This document shows, piece by piece, positions 1-5,223 of a stretch of 5,223 nucleotides of DNA. Location of the stretch: contig JAGNOY010000179.1 of assembly GCA_017989935.1 (NCBI GenBank), forward strand, positions 1 through 5,223. The letters run 5' to 3'. Under the pieces are notes generated by a model. The model had not been told where the DNA came from. It did not search any database and saw only the letters and a program-made list of their open reading frames with translations. Position 1 is the stretch's first letter. Every line of letters starts with the position of its first letter. The position numbers and the translations under genes are program-made. This DNA comes from Chitinophagaceae bacterium. Its GTDB lineage: Bacteria > Bacteroidota > Bacteroidia > Chitinophagales > Chitinophagaceae.

Positions 1-1824
1 AAAAACGATAACGAAATTGGTCGTAAGCATCAACTTAAAACCATAGATACGTTGGATGCTGACGGTAAGTTCACCACAGCACAACTCCTCGATGAAAATC
101 CTAGCGACTTGATAGTGAGTTATCAAGGCGTGGATCGATTTGATTTGCGTAAGAAAATAGTAGAAGATATTGCAGCCTTAGGCTTGATAGAAAAAATAGA
201 AGATTATAAAGGACAAATTGGTACGAGTGAAAGAACAGGTGCCGTGATTGAATCTCGCTTAAGTATGCAATGGTTTATGGACATGAAAACCTTTTTAGGA
301 AAACATCCAGAAACCTTAACTTCTGTGATGAATGATGAGATAAAATTTCATCCTGCTAAATTAAAAAATACCTATAATCATTGGTTAGAAAATATAAAAG
401 ATTGGTGTATCAGTCGCCAACTTTGGTGGGGACAACAAATTCCAGCTTGGTATGATGAGCAAGGAAATTTTGTAGTAGCCGAAACAGAAGAAAAAGCAAA
501 AGAACTTTTTAAACAACAATTTTCAACAAGCGATGCTCAGTTAACGCAAGACGAAGATTGTTTAGATACTTGGTTCTCTTCTTGGTTATGGCCTATGGAA
601 GTATTTAAAGGCATTAGCAATCCAAATAATGAAGAAGTTAATTATTATTATCCTACTACAACTTTAGTAACCGGACAAGATATCATTTTCTTTTGGGTAG
701 CACGTATGATTATGGCTGGCTTTGAGTTTAAGCAACAAATTCCATTTAAAGATGTGTATTTCACCGGCATGGTGCGCGATAAGCAAGGCCGAAAAATGAG
801 TAAGCAATTAGGAAACAGTCCTGATTTACTAGGCTTAATTGATCAATACGGTGCAGATGCTGTTAGATTTGGAATCATGATTGCTTCGCCTGCAGGCAAT
901 GATTTGTTGTTTGATGAAAATGGGTTGGAGCAAGGAAAAATGTTCGGCAACAAACTTTGGAATGCACTAAAATTAGTCCGCTTACTTCAAGAAAAACCTA
1001 CTGAAGTAGATGAGTCAGCTGAAGCTATTTTTGCAAGTACTTGGTTCGAACAACGATTGTATGAAGTACAAACACAAATTGAACAAGATATCAAGGAATT
1101 CAAATTAAGTGAAGCCTTAAAAAAAGTGTATTCACTCATTTGGGATGATTATTGTAGTTGGTATTTAGAGTGGATCAAAACAGCGCAAGATCAACCGATG
1201 AATGCCTATAACATTAAACAAGCAGCATTCTTTTTCGAAGAGTTGATGAAATTGCTTCATCCATTTATGCCTTTCATTACCGAAGAAATTTATCACCTCA
1301 TTAGTCCTCGTGAAGAAGGCGACGATATTTTGCTAACTTCTGTTCAATCTGGTCAAACTAAGAGCGAAATCTTAACTCAAGGAGAATGGCTTAAAAGTTT
1401 AATTACTACCATACGTGATGTAAAGGTGAAACAACAACTAAAACCTAAAGATGAAATTGATATCTATTTGCCCAAGGAAGCAAATACTATGTTGAAGTCT
1501 GTAGAGCGTATTTTGCAAAAGCAAAGTTTCGCCAAGCAAATTCATTATGTGAATGAGTCTGTTTCAGGTGCTATTTCTTTTATGGTTGATACATGGCCTT
1601 GTTATTTCACGACTGATAAAGAAATTGATCAATCTCAACAAACTGAACAAATGAAAAAAGACCTTGCGTATTACGAAGGCTTTTTGATCAGTGTTGAGAA
1701 AAAACTGGGCAACGAAAAATTTGTACAAAATGCCAAGCCTGAAGTGATTGAAGGAGAAACAAAAAAGAAAAATGATGCACTAGAAAAAATTCGAATTCTC
1801 AAAGAAAACCTTAACTTGCTTTAG
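1..1824 (+). CDS. valS: Valyl-tRNA synthetase, C-terminal part (5' end outside window)
   Basis: Class I aminoacyl-tRNA synthetase that charges tRNA-Val in the cytoplasm and edits mischarged threonine. Frame 1 is open from the first base, giving 607 residues; the family is about 870-880 long, so roughly 265 N-terminal residues, including the HIGH motif, are missing. Visible parts, in fragment numbering: the end of the CP1 editing domain (NDNEIGRKH at 2-10, then RTGAVIESRLSMQWF); the catalytic-core block DWCISRQLWWG at about 134-144; DEDCLDTWFSS at about 184; GQDIIFFWVARMIM at about 225; the KMSKS-loop equivalent KMSKQLGNSPD at 265; the helical anticodon-binding domain at about 345-475; and a Lys/Glu-rich C-terminal coiled coil from about 541 that in this family contacts the tRNA. 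The TTG at 52 is an internal Leu codon, not a start. The only oddity is Gln for the last Ser of KMSKS. Identification is secure. Confidence 0.97.
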   Translation, partial: KNDNEIGRKHQLKTIDTLDADGKFTTAQLLDENPSDLIVSYQGVDRFDLRKKIVEDIAALGLIEKIEDYKGQIGTSERTGAVIESRLSMQWFMDMKTFLGKHPETLTSVMNDEIKFHPAKLKNTYNHWLENIKDWCISRQLWWGQQIPAWYDEQGNFVVAETEEKAKELFKQQFSTSDAQLTQDEDCLDTWFSSWLWPMEVFKGISNPNNEEVNYYYPTTTLVTGQDIIFFWVARMIMAGFEFKQQIPFKDVYFTGMVRDKQGRKMSKQLGNSPDLLGLIDQYGADAVRFGIMIASPAGNDLLFDENGLEQGKMFGNKLWNALKLVRLLQEKPTEVDESAEAIFASTWFEQRLYEVQTQIEQDIKEFKLSEALKKVYSLIWDDYCSWYLEWIKTAQDQPMNAYNIKQAAFFFEELMKLLHPFMPFITEEIYHLISPREEGDDILLTSVQSGQTKSEILTQGEWLKSLITTIRDVKVKQQLKPKDEIDIYLPKEANTMLKSVERILQKQSFAKQIHYVNESVSGAISFMVDTWPCYFTTDKEIDQSQQTEQMKKDLAYYEGFLISVEKKLGNEKFVQNAKPEVIEGETKKKNDALEKIRILKENLNLL

Positions 1825-1836
1825 TAATTAAAACAC

Positions 1837-2292
1837 ATGATGAAGAAATTCAGTAAGGGAACACTTTTATTTAGCTTGACTTGTCTATTGTTTATTTTTA
1901 CAGCTTTAGATACGCCGAAGTTTTATTATCGTTATAAAGCATTTTTGGCTTGTCAATTCTCAGATTCTATAGGCGTCACCAAGCAAGAATTTGATGGCTT
2001 ATTAACTCAACCTTTATGTGCTAAGGATAGTGCGGGCAATGTACACAAGATAGAAAGTTTCGAAATCACTTATGCTGAACGCGGACTTTATCAAGATTCT
2101 ACAGGCTTGCCTATTATTTTTACCGATTATTCTATTGAAGAATGCAAGGGAGATTCTATTCCAGTGAAATGGAAGTCTAATTTTTATGAAAACGGACACA
2201 AAGGAGACACCGTAAGTATCGACAGAATTTTAGTTCGTGGAAGTGATCAAAAACCTTATTACTGCAAACGACTCAAATTCGTGATTCGTTAA
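1837..2292 (+). CDS. Small membrane-anchored or exported protein with GldM C-terminal-like domain
   Basis: A 151-residue protein of unknown function. Residues 1-7 are basic (MMKKFSK) and 8-24 are a strongly hydrophobic segment, so it is either anchored in the inner membrane or exported. No lipobox is present: Cys16 follows Ser-Leu-Thr, and Cys39 lies well beyond the hydrophobic stretch. The rest is polar and looks beta-rich. Its tail (GDTVSIDRILVRG followed by LKFVIR) resembles the last domain of GldM-family proteins, which typically end in a Gly-Asp, hydrophobic, 'I.a.Gpdg', 'f.i' pattern. The middle (GVTKQEFDGL, then ESFEITY) fits the same pattern. I infer this from memory of the family, not from a search. 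The gene follows the valS stop by 12 bases with no visible promoter, so it probably shares the valS transcript. ATG at 1837 is the first start; a second ATG follows directly. No Shine-Dalgarno is seen. The gene itself is likely real; the domain call is tentative. Confidence 0.8.
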   Translation: MMKKFSKGTLLFSLTCLLFIFTALDTPKFYYRYKAFLACQFSDSIGVTKQEFDGLLTQPLCAKDSAGNVHKIESFEITYAERGLYQDSTGLPIIFTDYSIEECKGDSIPVKWKSNFYENGHKGDTVSIDRILVRGSDQKPYYCKRLKFVIR

Positions 2293-2304
2293 GTAGGGGC
2301 TACT
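2292..2304 (+). terminator. Small hairpin at the end of the 151-residue gene, weak terminator candidate
   Basis: The arms AGTAG (2292-2296) and CTACT (2300-2304) form a 5-bp stem around GGG, starting at the last base of the stop codon. The following GTTTAT is only a weak T-run, so intrinsic termination here is a guess. Confidence 0.2.
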
Positions 2305-2337
2305 GTTTATCTCGCCGGCGCTTCAAATTCAAGAAAG

Positions 2338-2374
2338 CGTGCAAGGGATAATACTATTGTATAGCCCTTGCACG
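2338..2374. repeat. Strong hairpin with 10-bp perfect stem
   Basis: The arms CGTGCAAGGG (2338-2347) and CCCTTGCACG (2365-2374) are perfect inverted complements separated by 17 bases. Inside the loop, ATAC (2351-2354) pairs with GTAT (2359-2362) around TATT, so the element folds as an almost continuous stem-loop. It lies 46 bases past the stop of the upstream gene. No T-run follows on the plus strand. On the minus strand it is followed by CTTTCTT, a poor T-run. It could be a transcript end for one or both convergent transcripts, an mRNA-stabilising hairpin or a dispersed palindromic repeat; the window alone cannot decide. Confidence 0.7.
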
Positions 2375-2556
2375 ATGACACAGAAGTTGAAGATGCAGGT
2401 GAGAAGTGGAATAACAAAAATTAATGATTATCCGTTAAGCTACCTTACAAAACTAATAAACTCAGAAGTCATCTATCTAATACCAATATATTGCAAAAAA
2501 ATCTCTTTGGAAAAGACGGCCTAAGATTCGAGGCAGCTAAAAATATTGAAATCGAA

Positions 2557-2640
2557 GCCAAACTTTTATCCACTGTTTGAGCACAAACGAATGTTGCTAA
2601 ATGGAGAAAATCATTAAGTGCGAGTTTGGATAAAAGTGGC
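2557..2640. repeat. 11-bp inverted repeat enclosing a smaller hairpin
   Basis: ACTTTTATCCA (2562-2572) is the exact reverse complement of TGGATAAAAGT (2627-2637). GCC (2557-2559) and GGC (2638-2640) extend the stem across a two-base bulge. Within the 54-base interval, GTTTG (2575-2579) and CAAAC (2584-2588) form a 5-bp stem with a 4-base loop. The fold is directly visible; its function is unknown. The repeat overlaps the stop that interrupts the frame 1 reading. Confidence 0.5.
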
Positions 2641-2692
2641 GTAGATGAAATTATTTTTATGCCAAGAATCTTCAGCCTAGACTTTTTGCTCA

Positions 2693-2714
2693 ACTTTTGC
2701 GTCATGGCAAAAGT
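2693..2714. repeat. Perfect 8-bp hairpin with 6-base loop
   Basis: ACTTTTGC (2693-2700) and GCAAAAGT (2707-2714) pair perfectly around GTCATG. The right arm and next bases (AAAAGTGG) echo the same octamer at 2632-2639 in the preceding inverted repeat, so the two structures may share a sequence motif. No T-run follows on either strand. Function unknown. Confidence 0.5.
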
Positions 2715-2864
2715 GGAAATACAAGAGGGTATCTTTGCGGATAATCATACAAAAATTCGATACAAGCTTTTCGAACAGACATGGCAGAATACCTTGCACT
2801 AAATGATCATCTAGTTTCCTTCAAACTTCCTGAAATCAATTATTTTCACGTTAAACAGCAGACC

Positions 2865-3989
2865 CTAAGCGAGCGATTGTTGTGCTTTAGCCGCAATATT
2901 TTTCCATGCAAAATGGGTGTAAAACTCTTGATGATCATTGTCAATCAGCGTTTGATGTAGATCAATAATTTCATCTACATATGCCATCCAATTTTTATCT
3001 TCTACAACACGAAGTCTGCCCGAAGTACAATTTTTATTAACACCAATGCCGCCATTGACAGACGACACACACTTTTTACCAAACCCTAAAGCTTCTACTA
3101 ACTTGGTTTTTATGCCACCTCCGTCAAATAAGGGGTTAAGAAAGATGTCGCAGCCCTTAAAATACAAATCAATATCTTCTACAAACCCGCAGTAAATAAT
3201 ATGTTTGTCTGCATAAGCCTTCAAGTCACTCATTTCAGCAGGCAAATGTCTACCGCAAATAAAAATCGTATACTCAATCCCTTTGTTCATCAAAATTGGA
3301 TTAATATTTTCTAAGATGGCTTTAAGGGCATCTAAATTGGGGCCATAGCTTAAAGTGCCATTAAACAACAACAACAGATTATCCTTACTCAATTTATATT
3401 GTTCTCTCAATGTACTACTGGCCTCATTGATTTCAGAAGCTACAGGCAATTGATCAACTTCAATGCCATAAGGAATTACAACACATTTGCTTGAACTTAT
3501 GCCGTATTGTTCGATAGCATAAGCCTTGTCTTCTGGTGTTTTAAACCAAAGAATATCTGCATTTTTATATGCCCATCGCTCATAATACCATAATATTTTC
3601 CACCATGATTTTCCTATACTCCTAAATCTTTCACTTTCGATATTATGTGAGTGCACAATCACTTGAACTTTACCTTGTCTTTTTATTAGCCATATCAACC
3701 AAGCAAAATAAGGATGCTCAGCTAAAAAATGAGTGCACTGCTTTTGTGTAAGCAATCGATTGATTTTGATAAACAACCAAGGATTGACATATCGCCATAC
3801 TGAATTACTTATAACGGGAAGTACTTCAAACGATTCTTCAGGGTGATTGTTTTTAGTGGTGATACAAGTCAGCTCAACTAGCTTCGATAAATAGGCATAA
3901 AATAAGGCTATTCCCTTTTGTCCACCCATAACAGCAGGAAACACAGGATAAGGAACAAGTGCAAGAATTCGTTGTTTGGCTTGAATCAC
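2865..3989 (-). CDS. Glycosyltransferase, GT4 / group 1 type (GT-B fold)
   Basis: A 374-residue enzyme predicted to transfer a sugar from a nucleotide-sugar donor to a cell-surface glycan (lipopolysaccharide, capsule or exopolysaccharide), acting at the cytoplasmic face of the membrane. The N-terminal Rossmann domain begins with ILALVPYPVFP (8-18) and the glycine loop GGQKG (22-26), followed by HSHNIESERFR (113-123), the His-Asn-x-Glu motif of this subgroup. The C-terminal domain begins near 207 with LLFNGTLSYGPNLDAL and contains ICGR (244-247), YCGFVEDIDLYF (266-277) and DIFLNPLFDGGGIKTKLVEAL (281-301, donor binding). The usual E-x7-E is reduced to its second Glu (E299), with a Gly-rich GGGxKxKxxEA pattern, as in related families. 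There is no signal peptide or clear membrane helix. Length is normal. The start is GTG at 3989: the frame is open upstream to a stop at about 4037 without an ATG, and starting later would lose the first strand. It has no adjacent glycan genes, so the substrate is unknown. Confidence 0.92.
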   Translation of the reverse strand: MIQAKQRILALVPYPVFPAVMGGQKGIALFYAYLSKLVELTCITTKNNHPEESFEVLPVISNSVWRYVNPWLFIKINRLLTQKQCTHFLAEHPYFAWLIWLIKRQGKVQVIVHSHNIESERFRSIGKSWWKILWYYERWAYKNADILWFKTPEDKAYAIEQYGISSSKCVVIPYGIEVDQLPVASEINEASSTLREQYKLSKDNLLLLFNGTLSYGPNLDALKAILENINPILMNKGIEYTIFICGRHLPAEMSDLKAYADKHIIYCGFVEDIDLYFKGCDIFLNPLFDGGGIKTKLVEALGFGKKCVSSVNGGIGVNKNCTSGRLRVVEDKNWMAYVDEIIDLHQTLIDNDHQEFYTHFAWKNIAAKAQQSLA

Positions 3990-3993
3990 CCGC

Positions 3994-4001
3994 CAAATAT
4001 A
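3994..4001 (-). promoter_or_regulatory. TAnnTTTG match immediately upstream of the glycosyltransferase start
   Basis: On the minus strand TATATTTG fits the Bacteroidota -7 consensus exactly, ending 4 bases before the GTG start. No TTG/TTTG element lies at the expected distance upstream; the nearest TTTG is 34 bases away. If used, transcription would start at or very near the GTG, giving a leaderless message. It may equally be a chance match. Confidence 0.2.
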
Positions 4002-4098
4002 GGTACTTTTAGTTTGATGAAGTGTCTGATGGGCTCAAACTTAGCAACTGCATAATGCCCGATGAATTGTAAGCATAGGTTCAAGAAAGCCAGCAGGT

Positions 4099-4125
4099 TT
4101 TGACAAGACCGATTGTGTAGATTTG
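4099..4125 (+). promoter_or_regulatory. Candidate Bacteroidota-type promoter for the M49 peptidase gene
   Basis: TAGATTTG (4118-4125) is a perfect match to the Bacteroidota -7 element TAnnTTTG, and TTTG (4099-4102) could serve as the -33 element. The 15-base gap is shorter than the usual 19 or so, which lowers confidence. Initiation a few bases after 4125 would leave an A/T-rich leader of about 25 bases without a Shine-Dalgarno sequence, as is common in this phylum. Confidence 0.45.
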
Positions 4126-4153
4126 TTTTATATTTACCTTTTAAATAGAAATT

Positions 4154-4225
4154 ATGAACTTAAAAAAGATGATCGGCGTATCTGCTCTCGCCTTAACCAT
4201 GATATCAAATCACACTGCGATGGCA
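4154..4225 (+). other. Signal peptide of the M49 peptidase
   Basis: Codons 1-24. Positive residues at 4-5, an uncharged hydrophobic stretch at about 6-17, and Ala-Met-Ala at 22-24 followed by APGKAKTAPKK, a flexible Lys/Pro linker before the conserved domain at residue 36. This is a standard type I signal pattern. Confidence 0.75.
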
Positions 4226-5223
4226 GCACCCGGCAAAGCTAAAACCGCGCCTAAAAAATTTAATGTCATGGCCGAAGGTTTTGCGGACCTGCAAGTACTA
4301 CGTTATCAAATTCCCGGATTTGAAAATTTAACACTTAAAGAAAAACAATTAGCCTACTATTTATACGAAGCTACCCTTTCGGGAAGAGATATGATTTATG
4401 ATCAGAAAAGCAAGTATGGTATTCTATTGCGTAAAACTATTGAAAACATTTATACAACCTATAAAGGAGATAAAACAAGTGCCGATTGGAAAAAATTTCA
4501 AGACTACTGCGGCAGATTTTGGTTTAGCAATGGCAATCATCATCATTATGGCAATGAAAAATTTGTGCCTGAATGCTCAACAACTTATTTCAAAACGCTG
4601 GTGATGAATAGCAATGCCAACACTTTTCCTAAAGAAAATAACGAAAGTGTAGCTGCTTTTTGGTCTCGTGTTGAGCCATTATTTTATGATATGAGCATAG
4701 AACCCAAATGCGTAGATCTACGTTCTGGAATAGATAATATTACATCTAGTAGTAACAATTTTTATGAAGGTGTTACGATGCAAGAAGTTGAAAGCTTTTA
4801 CGATAAAATGCCCACCACAGGCAACGCACCAAGTTGGGGATTGAATAGTAAAGTGGTTAAAGAAAACGGAGTAATCAAAGAAAAAGTTTGGAAAAGCGGT
4901 GGCATGTATGGTACTGCGATTGATAAAATTATTTATTGGTTAGAGAAAGCTATTCCTGTAGCAGAAAATGCCAAGCAACAAAAGACCTTAGAATTATTAG
5001 TGAAATTTTTACGTAGTGGTGATTTAAAAGATTTTGATGCGTATAGTATAGCTTGGGTAAATGACACTGAAAGTAAAATAGACGGAATCAATGGTTTTAT
5101 TGAAGTATACTTAGATGCGATTGGTAAAAAAGGAAGTTACGAAAGTTATGTAAGCATCAAAGATATGGAAGCTTCTAAACGATTAGAAGCCATTGCAAAA
5201 GAAGCACAATGGTTCGAAGATCA
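4154..5223 (+). CDS. Dipeptidyl peptidase III (peptidase family M49), secreted; 3' end outside window
   Basis: A zinc exopeptidase family that removes dipeptides from the N-terminus of oligopeptides. The frame is open from ATG 4154 to the window end, giving 356 codons plus two bases; bacterial members are about 650-700 residues, so about half is visible. Residues 1-24 are a Sec signal peptide: basic MNLKK, hydrophobic core MIGVSALALTMI, and an Ala-Met-Ala cleavage site before APGKA. There is no lipobox, so a periplasmic or secreted location is inferred. Family landmarks are FNVMAEGFADLQVLRYQIPG (36-55), SGRDMIYDQ (76-84), WFSNGNHHHY (123-132), a PSWGLNSKVVKENG block followed by GGMYGTAIDKI, and INGFIEVYLDAIGKKGSYES near the visible end. 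The zinc-binding HEXXGH and its downstream Glu lie beyond the window, so catalytic competence cannot be judged. The gene has its own promoter candidate and faces away from the glycosyltransferase. A role in peptide use as nutrient is inferred. Confidence 0.93.
   Translation, partial: MNLKKMIGVSALALTMISNHTAMAAPGKAKTAPKKFNVMAEGFADLQVLRYQIPGFENLTLKEKQLAYYLYEATLSGRDMIYDQKSKYGILLRKTIENIYTTYKGDKTSADWKKFQDYCGRFWFSNGNHHHYGNEKFVPECSTTYFKTLVMNSNANTFPKENNESVAAFWSRVEPLFYDMSIEPKCVDLRSGIDNITSSSNNFYEGVTMQEVESFYDKMPTTGNAPSWGLNSKVVKENGVIKEKVWKSGGMYGTAIDKIIYWLEKAIPVAENAKQQKTLELLVKFLRSGDLKDFDAYSIAWVNDTESKIDGINGFIEVYLDAIGKKGSYESYVSIKDMEASKRLEAIAKEAQWFED

Larger units (their letters stand above)
2428..2802 (+). 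pseudogene. Possible decayed coding region, frame interrupted by TGA
   Basis: Frame 1 reads about 50 codons (2428-2577), then TGA (2578-2580), then 73 more codons to TAA at 2800. The reading has the Lys/Glu/Ala-rich make-up of a soluble bacterial protein (for example GKDGLRFEAAKNIEIEAKLL before the stop, and AQTNVAKWRKSLSASLDKSG and KVEIQEGIFADNH after it). There is no start codon with a plausible context, and I recognise no family. Upstream, a frame 2 stretch from ATG 2375 could join it through a frame change at the run of seven A (2495-2501). Frame 3 from 2745 also reads plausibly (MAEYLALNDHLVSFKLPE, from ATG 2781) and continues past the glycosyltransferase stop. A gene broken by a stop and one or more frameshifts is one explanation; chance reading in AT-rich DNA is the other. 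Confidence 0.22.
2293..2864. other. Gene-poor region with several inverted repeats and a broken reading frame
   Basis: These 572 bases between the small membrane-protein gene and the convergent glycosyltransferase gene hold no intact gene I can support. On the plus strand the longest readable stretch is frame 1 (2428-2802), interrupted by TGA at 2578. A 49-codon frame 2 stretch from ATG 2375 ends at 2524. The minus-strand frame 2469-2705 is Leu/Ser/Phe-rich and looks like a shadow. Structural elements are the palindrome CGCCGGCG (2313-2320) and the hairpins at 2338-2374, 2557-2640 and 2693-2714, annotated separately. No tRNA or rRNA pattern is seen. The region may be a decayed gene, a structured RNA, or simply the 3' regions of two convergent genes. 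Confidence 0.6.
3990..4153. other. Divergent intergenic region between glycosyltransferase and peptidase genes
   Basis: These 164 bases separate two genes transcribed away from each other and must hold both promoters unless longer transcripts are used. A 7-bp inverted repeat, AGTTTGA (4011-4017) and TCAAACT (4035-4041), with a 17-base spacer lies just upstream of the glycosyltransferase start; it is a weak candidate for a regulator site or leader hairpin. The peptidase promoter candidate is annotated separately. No small gene or RNA gene is seen. Confidence 0.5.

Noticed and set aside
2014..2199. 61-residue minus-strand frame opposite the small membrane-protein gene
   Set aside because: Antisense shadow of a plausible plus-strand gene, with no start context or recognisable motif.
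2495..2501. Run of seven A as a programmed -1 frameshift site of an IS-type transposase
   Set aside because: The upstream and downstream readings match no transposase I recognise and there are no terminal inverted repeats around them; a simple A-run in AT-rich DNA is enough.
2339..2524. 61-residue plus-strand frame starting with GTG inside the strong hairpin
   Set aside because: The start lies within the hairpin stem, there is no ribosome-binding context, and the product resembles nothing I know; only its possible joining to the frame 1 reading is kept as a speculation.
2469..2705. 78-residue minus-strand frame in the gene-poor stretch
   Set aside because: Leu/Ser/Phe-rich composition typical of the complement of Lys/Glu-rich coding DNA; no recognisable domain.
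2730..2737. TATCTTTG match to the TAnnTTTG promoter element
   Set aside because: No TTG/TTTG at proper spacing upstream and no plus-strand gene follows before the convergent glycosyltransferase.
4076..4094. GGTTCAAG resembling a tRNA T-loop
   Set aside because: The flanking bases do not form a T-stem, and no acceptor, D or anticodon arms are present at suitable distances.
4398..4604. 68-residue plus-strand frame inside the peptidase gene
   Set aside because: It overlaps the M49 coding sequence in another frame, and the M49 frame has clear family motifs throughout.

Overview
The window is an AT-rich piece of a chromosome most likely from the phylum Bacteroidota. The evidence is indirect but consistent. 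The valyl-tRNA synthetase has a KMSKQLGNSPD-type signature. A small protein resembles the C-terminal domain of the gliding/secretion protein GldM. There is a secreted M49 peptidase of the kind common in this phylum. Starts lack clear Shine-Dalgarno sequences, and two genes have upstream matches to the Bacteroidota -7 element TAnnTTTG.

Layout. Bases 1-1824 (+) are the C-terminal two thirds of valS, whose 5' part lies outside the window. Twelve bases later, on the same strand and probably the same transcript, is a 151-residue membrane-anchored or exported protein of unknown function with a GldM-C-like tail (1837-2292). Bases 2293-2864 hold no convincing intact gene. They contain a small hairpin at the stop codon, a strong 10-bp-stem hairpin (2338-2374), two further inverted repeats (2557-2640 and 2693-2714) and a reading frame broken by one stop that may be a decayed gene. 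A GT4-type glycosyltransferase is on the minus strand (3989 down to 2865) and starts with GTG. After a 164-base divergent intergenic region comes a plus-strand gene that runs off the window (4154 to the end). It encodes a signal-peptide-bearing dipeptidyl peptidase III (M49) whose zinc-binding part lies beyond the edge.

The genes do not form one pathway: tRNA charging, an unknown envelope protein, glycan synthesis and peptide degradation sit side by side. I do not see a defence system, CRISPR array, RNA gene or recognisable insertion sequence. The stretch most worth a second look is 2293-2864, with its hairpins and broken frame, followed by the standalone GldM-C-like protein.
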